Assembly: GCA_002715965.1 (NCBI GenBank)
Contig: PBAL01000076.1
Location: 20,968-84,967, forward strand
DNA: 64,000 nucleotides
Origin: Verrucomicrobiales bacterium
Lineage (GTDB): Bacteria; Verrucomicrobiota; Verrucomicrobiia; Limisphaerales; JAYPXF01
Direction of reading: 5' to 3'
Below, piece by piece: positions 57,734 to 64,000 of the stretch. The notes beneath the pieces are model-generated. The model did not search any database. It worked only from the letters and a program-made list of their open reading frames with translations, and had not been told where the DNA came from. The number at the start of each line of letters is the position of its first letter. Positions within the stretch are counted from its first letter, which is position 1. The position numbers were made by a program, and so were the translations under genes.

Positions 57734-58078
57734 TTACTGCGGGCGCAAACGGAAGAAACAAATTCCTTGGACAGGTGGAAGCCGAACTTGGAATTCGCCA
57801 TTGACCACCTGTGGTAATTGCTGCTCCAACTGCCATTGGATCGTTGGCCCGGAAAAACTGGCCGCCGATTTCAGCACGCAAACCGTGCCCTGAGGTGGGC
57901 GCTGGGTGATGACAGTCTGCCGGTCTTGGAGTCGCAAGCGCAGGCCCGGTGAATTCGGTATTCTCAGTAGAACGACTCCACCGAGAACACCTCCGCGGAG
58001 GATCGCCCCGCCACCACTGGGCCCCAGAAAACAGCCGGTTGAACCCGTTGACCACTGAGAAATAGCCCATTCGAAAGA
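57734..58078 (-). pseudogene. Probable C-terminal remnant of a secreted protein
   Basis: An open frame of 114 codons without a sensible start; it follows a TGA at 58079. The end reads VVNGEFQVRLPPVQGICFFR-LRPQ, and Verrucomicrobia secreted proteins often end in FFRLR-type tails after a beta-rich C-terminal domain. The upstream part is glycine-rich (GGGAILRGGVLGGVVLL). Because only this tail is left, I read it as a truncated gene. The family of the original protein cannot be told. Confidence 0.4.
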
Positions 58079-58141
58079 TCATGCCGCGGTGTGTGCGTTT
58101 CGCACGGTTGACTTCTATCAAATCGTCGCTTTGATCGCGGC

Positions 58142-59557
58142 ATGCAAATCCACGCGCGGCTGATTCTGTTCCTGCTCGTTTCCAGTTCCGTTTCGCTCTT
58201 CGCGGCCAAGCCGAACATCGTCTTGGTCATGGCAGATGATCAGGGTTGGGGGGACATGGCTTACAACGGGCACCCCCACGTGAAGACGCCGAACTTCGAC
58301 AGGGCGGCTGCAACGGGTTTGCGCTTCGATCGGTTTTATGCGGCTGCGCCGGTTTGTTCGCCAACGCGGGCGTCGGTGATGACGGGACGGCATCCGAATC
58401 GCATGGGCGTGTTCAAGTGGGGTTATCCAATGCGGCCGCAGGAGACGACGATTGCGGAGGCCTTGAAAACGGCTGGGTACGCGACCGGGCATTTTGGGAA
58501 GTGGCATCTGGGATCCGTGCGCCGGCAGAGTGATGCGCATCCTGGCGTCAACGGCTTTGATGAGTTCCTCAGTGCGCCGAACTTTTACGACAACGATCCA
58601 ATCCTGAGTCACAACGGCAAGGCCGTGCCAATCAAGGGTGAGAGTTCGATCGTGGCCGCCGAGGCTGCCTTGGAATGGATGAAGAAGATCTCGAGGACGA
58701 AGCAGCCGTTCTTGTCAGTGGTGTGGTTTGGGTCGCCGCATGGTCCGCATGTGGCTGTGGAACAGGATCGCAAATTGTATGAAGGCCAGCCGAAGGCGAA
58801 TCAGCATTTTCTCGGCGAAGTCACGGGGATGGATCGCGCCTTCGGAATGATCCGGGATGGATTGGAAAAGATGGGCATTCGGGACAACACGATCCTCTGG
58901 TACACGAGCGACAATGGTGCGCTGAAAAAGGTTGGTTCGGCCGGACCGTTTCGTGGACTAAAGGGACAGGTTTATGAAGGCGGTCTACTCGTGCCGGCAA
59001 TTCTGGAATGGCCGGAGGTCATCAAGAACCATCGCGTCATCGCCGGCCGCTGTAATTCCAGCGACATCTATCCGACATTGCTGGAGATTGTCGGAGTGAA
59101 GGTGAAGAACCAGGCGCGACTGGACGGCATCAGCCTCGCGTCGGTCATTCGAGGTGGAAACGTCAGCCCGCAACGCAGCATGGGTTTCTGGGACATGACC
59201 AAACCGGGCATCGGAACACCGGCAGCCGCCTGGATGAAGGAGCTTTACGAAGCGCAACAACAGGGCAAGGACCTGCCCACGCCAGCGAAGGTTCCAGCGT
59301 CTGCCAAGCTGCCCGATCCGAAGTATTCAACCGATTCCTTTCCCGGCAACGCAGCGTGGATCGACGGCGATTGGAAGCTGATTCGCAAACAGGACAAGAA
59401 AGGCAAGGTCACCTTGGAGTTCTACAACCTCGCCGTCGACAAGGGTGAGCAGCAGGACATCCTCGGAACGGAAGGAGAACGTGTCCGCCACTACCGCGGG
59501 CGACTCGAGAGCTGGTTGAAGTCAGTGGTAGGAAGCCTGAACGGAAACGATTATTGA
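58142..59557 (+). CDS. Secreted sulfatase (family S1)
   Basis: 471 residues with signal peptide MQIHARLILFLLVSSSVSLF. PNIVLVMADDQGWGDMAYNG is the metal-binding block, and the formylglycine motif C72-S-P-T-R76 with ASVMTG is canonical. HFGKWHLG, YTSDNGALKKVG and YEGGLLVPAILEWP complete the family pattern. It stands next to the remnant sulfatase and a Gfo/Idh/MocA gene. Substrate unknown. Confidence 0.93.
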   Translation: MQIHARLILFLLVSSSVSLFAAKPNIVLVMADDQGWGDMAYNGHPHVKTPNFDRAAATGLRFDRFYAAAPVCSPTRASVMTGRHPNRMGVFKWGYPMRPQETTIAEALKTAGYATGHFGKWHLGSVRRQSDAHPGVNGFDEFLSAPNFYDNDPILSHNGKAVPIKGESSIVAAEAALEWMKKISRTKQPFLSVVWFGSPHGPHVAVEQDRKLYEGQPKANQHFLGEVTGMDRAFGMIRDGLEKMGIRDNTILWYTSDNGALKKVGSAGPFRGLKGQVYEGGLLVPAILEWPEVIKNHRVIAGRCNSSDIYPTLLEIVGVKVKNQARLDGISLASVIRGGNVSPQRSMGFWDMTKPGIGTPAAAWMKELYEAQQQGKDLPTPAKVPASAKLPDPKYSTDSFPGNAAWIDGDWKLIRKQDKKGKVTLEFYNLAVDKGEQQDILGTEGERVRHYRGRLESWLKSVVGSLNGNDY

Positions 59558-59590
59558 ACTCGCAGCAGCCGACGTGAGGAGGCTCTGACC

Positions 59591-60850
59591 TCAGAGTTTT
59601 GGCTCCCAACCGGATTCGTATTCGCGCGCCCAAAGCTTTTCCGCAGCGGGGTTGTCTACGATCTGTCCGTCAGTGGGCCGACACTTCAATGTAATCCCCG
59701 TCCGGTAGGCAATGTTCCCGAGGTGGCAGAGAAGTGCACTTCGGTGACCTTCAGTAATTTCCGCGTTCAATTTCGCTTCGCCCCGAATGGCGGCAACGAA
59801 GTTCTCAAGATGCTCCTTCTGCCCGCCATGGCTGCGCTTGCTTTCGAATTCCCTCCCTCGCTCATCCAGCAGCGTGTAGCCACTGTTGTCCATCCGGGCG
59901 ATGCCACCTTCACCGTAGAAGACGATGTCGGAATTGTCTGCAAACGGACGGCGTGGATGGCAGCTCAATCCTTCCCAGGCGATGGCAGTCCCGTTGGCGA
60001 ATTTGAACGTGGCGGTCTGCGTATCGGGTGTTTCCTGGTCGTCCTCCGGATAAACAAACCTTCCACCATTGGATGTGACCTGAACGGGGAAATCCACTCC
60101 CAACACTGCGCGGGCGACATCGACCTTGTGCACGCCATTGTTGCCCAACTCGCCGTTGCCCCAGTGCCAATGCCAGTGCCAGTTGTAGTGCAGGAGGTTG
60201 TCCTTGTAGGGACGACGAGGCGCCGGGCCTTGCCACAAATCGTAATCCAGGTAGGCGGGTGTCTTCGTCTGTTTGCCCACCCCGATCGTGGGGCGCGCAT
60301 TCCGGTAGTAACACTGTGCGAAGTAAATGCGACCGATCGCTCCTTCGATCAGTCGTTTCATCCCGGCGACCGATCCCGGGACGCTCCGGCGCTGCGTTCC
60401 GTGCTGTATGCGCACGTCATATTTCTTCGCGGCAGCGATCATCAACTCGCCTTCGCGTGGGCTATGGCTACAGGGCTTCTCGACGTAGACGTGCTTGCCT
60501 GCGGATGCACCGAGGATGGCTGCGGGTGCGTGCCAGTGATTGCTCGTGGCGATGACCAACGCGTCGACGTCTTTGGCTTCCAATGCACGGCGAAAATCCT
60601 GCCCGTGCCCAATGGTCCGGCCATTGACGCGTCCAACGACATGGGCTGCATAACGGGCGCGGGTTTCATCGACATCGTAAACAGCTTTGACGGACACATT
60701 GGGAAACGTCTCCAACTCGCGTGCCAATCCGGTTCCGCGTCCGCCCATTCCGGCAACAATGACGGTAACGTTTCGATTGGCGCCGGCTGCGTGGAGCGAT
60801 GGTGCCAGGGACAGGCAGGCGGTTGATTGGAGGAAACTTCTGCGGGTCAT
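59591..60850 (-). CDS. Exported Gfo/Idh/MocA family oxidoreductase (Tat)
   Basis: 419 residues from the ATG at 60850 (MTRRSFLQSTACLSLAPSLH), with a twin-arginine motif RRSFLQ. The Rossmann motif VIVAGMGGRGTGLAREL follows, then YVEKPCSHSPREGELMIAAA with the EKP loop. GNNGVHKVDVARAVLGVDFP corresponds to the His-containing substrate segment. Tat export after folding with cofactor is common for these PVC proteins. Its ATG overlaps the rsmD stop by four bases. Confidence 0.92.
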   Translation of the reverse strand: MTRRSFLQSTACLSLAPSLHAAGANRNVTVIVAGMGGRGTGLARELETFPNVSVKAVYDVDETRARYAAHVVGRVNGRTIGHGQDFRRALEAKDVDALVIATSNHWHAPAAILGASAGKHVYVEKPCSHSPREGELMIAAAKKYDVRIQHGTQRRSVPGSVAGMKRLIEGAIGRIYFAQCYYRNARPTIGVGKQTKTPAYLDYDLWQGPAPRRPYKDNLLHYNWHWHWHWGNGELGNNGVHKVDVARAVLGVDFPVQVTSNGGRFVYPEDDQETPDTQTATFKFANGTAIAWEGLSCHPRRPFADNSDIVFYGEGGIARMDNSGYTLLDERGREFESKRSHGGQKEHLENFVAAIRGEAKLNAEITEGHRSALLCHLGNIAYRTGITLKCRPTDGQIVDNPAAEKLWAREYESGWEPKL

Positions 60851-61437
60851 GGCCGGGTGTTCTCGGTCGGTGAAAGGAATCTCATACAGGAATCGCCGTG
60901 TTTCATTTCTTTGCGTTCGTTCCAATGCGATGGAACCTCCAAAGTGTCGCGCTTGCAATGTCCGAGCACGAAGAAACCGTCTGGTGCGAGGAGTTTTGGA
61001 AGCGATTCGTCGTCGAGTGATTTTTGTGAGAGGGATTCGGAACGTTTGCCCACGTTCTTTTCGCCGAAGGGCGGATCGGCGAAGATGAGGTCGAATTGCT
61101 GGCCGGCTTCGAGGAGTTTTTGAATGCTGACGAAGACGTCCTGAATGCGGACTTTCATTGAGCCGGGCGGAAGATTGCAGGTCTTGTGATTCTGTTCGAT
61201 GAAACGGCCGTGCTTTCCGGAGAGTTCGATCACCACTGCGGATTTCGCATCGCGACTGAGGCTTTCAAGACTTAGCGCACCGGTGCCTCCGAACAGTTCG
61301 AGCACGTTCGCGCCTTCAACGCGATCGCCGAGGCTGTTGAAGATGGCTTGGCGGACGAGGTCGGGGGTGGGGCGGACGTTCAGCCCCTTGGGCGCGCGGA
61401 GGATCTTGCCCGCGGCTGTGCCACCGATGATGCGCAT
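60847..61437 (-). CDS. rsmD: 16S rRNA (guanine(966)-N2)-methyltransferase
   Basis: 196 residues. MRIIGGTAAGKILRAPKG is the typical N terminus; RPTPDLVRQAIFNSL, the SAM loop LELFGGTGALSLE at about 46-58 and the catalytic DPPF at 121-124 (FDLIFADPPF) match RsmD. It modifies G966 of 16S rRNA during 30S assembly. It is followed directly by the exported oxidoreductase, an unusual partner. Confidence 0.94.
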   Translation of the reverse strand: MRIIGGTAAGKILRAPKGLNVRPTPDLVRQAIFNSLGDRVEGANVLELFGGTGALSLESLSRDAKSAVVIELSGKHGRFIEQNHKTCNLPPGSMKVRIQDVFVSIQKLLEAGQQFDLIFADPPFGEKNVGKRSESLSQKSLDDESLPKLLAPDGFFVLGHCKRDTLEVPSHWNERKEMKHGDSCMRFLSPTENTRP

Positions 61438-61440
61438 GCG

Positions 61441-62193
61441 CTACTTGATGCGCGTCACGCGCACGGAACGATAGGCGGTGGTCGTCTGGAACGTCGCCAG
61501 GCCAAAGGGCGCGGAGAGTTCGATCTCGCCGAATCTCATGTGCACGCGACGTCCCTCGAGTTCCTGGTCGATCAGCTTGTCCTTGTCCAACCACATTTCC
61601 AGCTTCTTGGGTGTGACCCGGAGTTTGACCTTGTACCAGATGCTGGTGTCGAAGCGGATATAGTCGGTGGTGTCATTCTCCGAAGCGTCACTGCCATCGA
61701 GCGAAGAAATGCCGACGACCGCGCCACCCCAGCCGCCGAGTATCAGCGATGCGTGAGTTTCACCGACCGGGAAGGTCAGCCCACAGAAGAAATCGTTTCC
61801 ATCCACCTTCATCACCTCCATTTCCACCTCGTAATTCGTGCGAGGGATTGGATTGGTGTAGTTCACGCCGGTAAGAAACTCACCCATGGGAATCATCAGC
61901 ACCGCTGTTTGCTTGCCCTTCTTCGGCTTGAATTTCTTGTCGACCTCGATTTCCCCGCCACCGGCAAAGTCCGTGACCTTCCACCCTCTCAGATCCTTGC
62001 CGTTGAAGAACTCGACCGCCTTGCCGAGGGGAAAGAGCTTTTTGATGCGCGGGTCCGGCTTGAGCGGAACGTGCGTGTATTCCTTCTTTATCTCCGGTGG
62101 CAGTTCGTTCTTGTCCGCGGCAGATGCATTGGAGACAAGCGACAAGCCAAGGGCAAGAAGGAGAACGGTCCGCAGTGTTGAAAGCGATTGCAT
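61441..62193 (-). CDS. Secreted DUF1080 family protein (3-keto-disaccharide hydrolase-like)
   Basis: 250 residues with signal peptide MQSLSTLRTVLLLALGLSLV. FFNGKDLRGWKVTDFAGGGE is the start of the LamG-like DUF1080 fold; MEVMKVDGNDFFCGLTFPVG and KLEMWLDKDKLIDQELEG follow. Some family members hydrolyse 3-keto-glycosides; others only bind glycans. It is upstream of rsmD by three bases on the same strand. Confidence 0.87.
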   Translation of the reverse strand: MQSLSTLRTVLLLALGLSLVSNASAADKNELPPEIKKEYTHVPLKPDPRIKKLFPLGKAVEFFNGKDLRGWKVTDFAGGGEIEVDKKFKPKKGKQTAVLMIPMGEFLTGVNYTNPIPRTNYEVEMEVMKVDGNDFFCGLTFPVGETHASLILGGWGGAVVGISSLDGSDASENDTTDYIRFDTSIWYKVKLRVTPKKLEMWLDKDKLIDQELEGRRVHMRFGEIELSAPFGLATFQTTTAYRSVRVTRIK

Positions 62194-62252
62194 GAGGGAA
62201 TTGACGAACGGAACGGAAAAACAATCAAGTAATTCCAGTAGGTGGTTGGATA

Positions 62253-62363
62253 AATGGGTTAAAATGGTTTAAGGGGCGCATGGCGTTACACGGAGGCATT
62301 TCGAACGCAGCTACGTCCATAGGGCGGAGCAATCCTTCAACCTTTTTAACCCTTCAACCCATT
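62253..62363. repeat. Imperfect inverted repeat pair flanking 64 bases
   Basis: Arm 62253-62276 starts AATGGGTTAAAATGG and arm 62341-62363 reads, on the other strand, AATGGGTTGAAGGGTTAAAA. The two share an 8-base identical start and similar G/T-rich continuation. They lie between DUF1080 and the TPR gene and look like a small palindromic or MITE-like element. No transposase is present. Confidence 0.5.
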
Positions 62364-62400
62364 GACCCACCCTCCGATTCCATTACTCTCCGGGCGAGCC

Positions 62401-63396
62401 ATGAGCCGCTACTGCTGCATGCTTCTACTGCTGACGATTGCTGCGTTTGATTCGACAGCTGCAGAGAAGGACGACCCGATCGGGCGCGAACTTCGTTCGA
62501 TCCTGATTGATGATCAGAACGCACAGGATCGCGTGGATGAACTGATTGCCAGCAACAATGCCTTCAAGGCCGAAGGTGCCGGTTTGTCCGATGCGATCAT
62601 GGCCACGAAGGTGAGGCAGATTATCGATCCTGTTCGCGAACAGTACATAGCCTTCCTGCAGCGCAATCCAAAGCACGTGCGCGCACATCTTGCCCTGGCG
62701 AGTTTTCTTCAGGAGTTTGGCGACCGGGAGAACTCCAAATCCCACCTGGACACTGCGCTAACGCTTGCACCAAACGATCCGGTCGCGTTGAACAACCTGG
62801 GCAATTTTCATGGCGAGTTCGGACCACCCGAAAAGGCATTCGAATACTACCAACGCGCCAGCAAGGCCGCACCAAAGCAATCGATGTATTACCGGAACCT
62901 GGCAAGCGTCATGATCATTCACCCGCTGGAGTCGCAATCCTATTTTCGCATCGCGGACAAGCAGGGTGTGTTGCGACGCGGGATCGATCTGTTCAAGAAA
63001 GCCGTATCGCTGAACCCGGACGATTTCCTTCTGCAGAGCACGCTTGCTCAAACTTACTACCAGATGCGGCCGTTCCCCTATCAGGAAGCGACCAATGCCT
63101 GGGAGCGGGCGCTTGTTCTGGCCGGCACGCGGATCGAAAAAGAGGGTGTGATGATCCACCTCGCGCGAATTCACATCAAAGAGAAGAACTATGACGCGGC
63201 GCGCATCAACCTCAACGGCGTGAAGGTGGAATTCATGCTGGACTTGAAGAAGGAACTGATGGCGAAGATTCCCAAGAAGATGTCTCCGGTGAGCTTCAGT
63301 ACTTCGACCGCCGGCCCCGGCTTGTTCAATCTCTCGACCTCACCTCCGCCCGGCGCGAGCGGGATCAGGAAACAGTCTCCGCCGAAAAAGCGTTGA
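62401..63396 (+). CDS. Secreted TPR protein
   Basis: 331 residues from the ATG at 62401 (MSRYCCMLLLLTIAAF), a signal peptide; an ATG at 62362 adds 13 residues. TPR-like repeats at about 80-250: HVRAHLALASFLQEFGDREN, VALNNLGNFHGEFGPPEKAF and DDFLLQSTLAQTYYQMRPFP. The C-terminal 60 residues are low-complexity, Pro/Ser-rich and Lys-rich. It overlaps the 3' end of mpl on the other strand by 32 bases. No specific function. Confidence 0.82.
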   Translation: MSRYCCMLLLLTIAAFDSTAAEKDDPIGRELRSILIDDQNAQDRVDELIASNNAFKAEGAGLSDAIMATKVRQIIDPVREQYIAFLQRNPKHVRAHLALASFLQEFGDRENSKSHLDTALTLAPNDPVALNNLGNFHGEFGPPEKAFEYYQRASKAAPKQSMYYRNLASVMIIHPLESQSYFRIADKQGVLRRGIDLFKKAVSLNPDDFLLQSTLAQTYYQMRPFPYQEATNAWERALVLAGTRIEKEGVMIHLARIHIKEKNYDAARINLNGVKVEFMLDLKKELMAKIPKKMSPVSFSTSTAGPGLFNLSTSPPPGASGIRKQSPPKKR

Positions 63397-64000
63397 GCAG
63401 CTTGTCGTGGATTCCACCGAATCCGCCATTGCTGAAAACGCAGACTACGCCCCCCTCAGAGCAGGCACCGGCCAGATGCGAGACGATGGCATCAACGTCA
63501 GCAAGATAGGCCGCGGATTTCCCTGACGCGCGCAGGTCTTCCATCAACTTCTCGGGGTTCAGTCTTTCGCTCGCATCCAATTGGTCCAGTCGCGCGACCT
63601 GGGAGAGGACAATCCCATCCGCATCGGCAAACGCGTCCACCAGATCTTGTTGAAAGATATTGCGCCGGGTGGTGTTCGAACGCGGTTCGAACACCGCGTG
63701 GATGTTCCGCCTGCCATACTTGATGCGAAGCGCCTTCAAGGTCTCACGAATCGCGGTCGGGTGATGGCCGAAGTCATCAATCACCGTGATTCCTCCGGCT
63801 TCTCCCCGGATGTCCATGCGTCGCTTGATCCCGACGAATGAGTCGAACGCAGACTGAATTTGCTCGCGAGACAGTCCACAATGTCGTGCGCAGGCTGCGA
63901 CGGCGAGGGCGTTGCGGACGTTCAGTTCTCCTACCATTGGCACGGTATAGTGTTCGCCTCCCAACTCGAATGAACTGTCGTCCGCGCGCAGTTCCAGCTG
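63365..64000 (-). CDS. mpl: Mpl-type murein peptide ligase, C-terminal part (cut by window edge)
   Basis: The last 211 codons of a Mur ligase. VGELNVRNALAVAACARHCG, VIDDFGHHPTAIRETLKALR with the DDFGHHP motif, and AVFEPRSNTTRRNIFQQDLV match UDP-N-acetylmuramate:L-alanyl-gamma-D-glutamyl-meso-diaminopimelate ligase (Mpl) rather than MurC. The enzyme recycles cell-wall tripeptide onto UDP-MurNAc. The 5' part lies beyond base 64000, so the ATP-binding loop is not visible here. Confidence 0.9.
   Translation of the reverse strand, partial: QLELRADDSSFELGGEHYTVPMVGELNVRNALAVAACARHCGLSREQIQSAFDSFVGIKRRMDIRGEAGGITVIDDFGHHPTAIRETLKALRIKYGRRNIHAVFEPRSNTTRRNIFQQDLVDAFADADGIVLSQVARLDQLDASERLNPEKLMEDLRASGKSAAYLADVDAIVSHLAGACSEGGVVCVFSNGGFGGIHDKLLNAFSAETVS

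Overview
The window looks like a chromosomal segment of a free-living Verrucomicrobiota bacterium (PVC superphylum), possibly close to the Pedosphaera/Limisphaera group. That placement is inferred from gene content. The signs are several secreted sulfatases, two PSD1-type cytochrome proteins each followed by a DUF1501 protein, a PVC-type haem-binding dehydrogenase with HEAT-like repeats, DUF1080, ThuA and Gfo/Idh/MocA proteins, HAF repeats, and a metal-uptake permease fused to a DtxR-type regulator as in the chlamydial YtgCR protein. Genes are densely packed, with many 4-base ATGA/GTGA overlaps and some GTG starts. I see no CRISPR array, prophage or intact insertion sequence.

Layout. 1-7.8 kb (minus strand): 5' end of mutL, then coaX, birA, nadC and a DUF1501/PSD1 pair. 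A selenocysteine tRNA gene lies at 7.9-8.0 kb. 8.2-14.4 kb: a nitroreductase-like gene, then a six-gene energy-transduction operon (DUF3450, TtpC-like, ExbB, ExbD, TonB, TPR) for TonB-dependent uptake. 14.6-18.5 kb: acnB, a SMUG1-like uracil-DNA glycosylase and tRNA-Leu(CAG). 18.7-24 kb: a broken phoU, a lipoprotein, an amidohydrolase, an oxidoreductase, a DJ-1/PfpI gene missing its 5' end, and a beta-propeller protein. 24.5-31.6 kb: a sulfatase, a small gene overlapping a GIY-YIG gene, a long hairpin, a XylR-like regulator, an RDD protein, a phosphodiesterase and ispD. 31.7-41.2 kb: PVC haem protein, HAF protein, DUF3568 lipoprotein, then ThuA and two sulfatases on the minus strand. 41-43.7 kb: a TPMT-family methyltransferase and two SPFH proteins. 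44-49 kb: a TPR/LysM lipoprotein and the ytgA-B-CR-D metal transporter operon. 49-57.3 kb: a tricorn-like protease divergent from a second PSD1/DUF1501 pair. 57.3-64 kb: two gene remnants, a sulfatase, Gfo/Idh/MocA, rsmD, DUF1080, a TPR protein and the 3' part of mpl.

Most notable: the YtgCR-type fusion, which is a membrane transporter and a DNA-binding metal sensor in one protein. A perfect 11-bp-arm palindrome lies in front of its operon. A closely matching palindrome, with the same spacer and a shared flanking 12-mer, lies in front of the TonB operon 40 kb away. This suggests one metal regulon covering both inner-membrane and outer-membrane uptake. Second are the selenocysteine tRNA, whose acceptor stem is imperfect, and a sulfatase with a non-standard formylglycine motif. 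Several decayed genes (phoU, DJ-1/PfpI, a sulfatase tail, a LuxR fragment, a secreted-protein tail) and three inverted-repeat elements show recent remodelling of the accessory regions.
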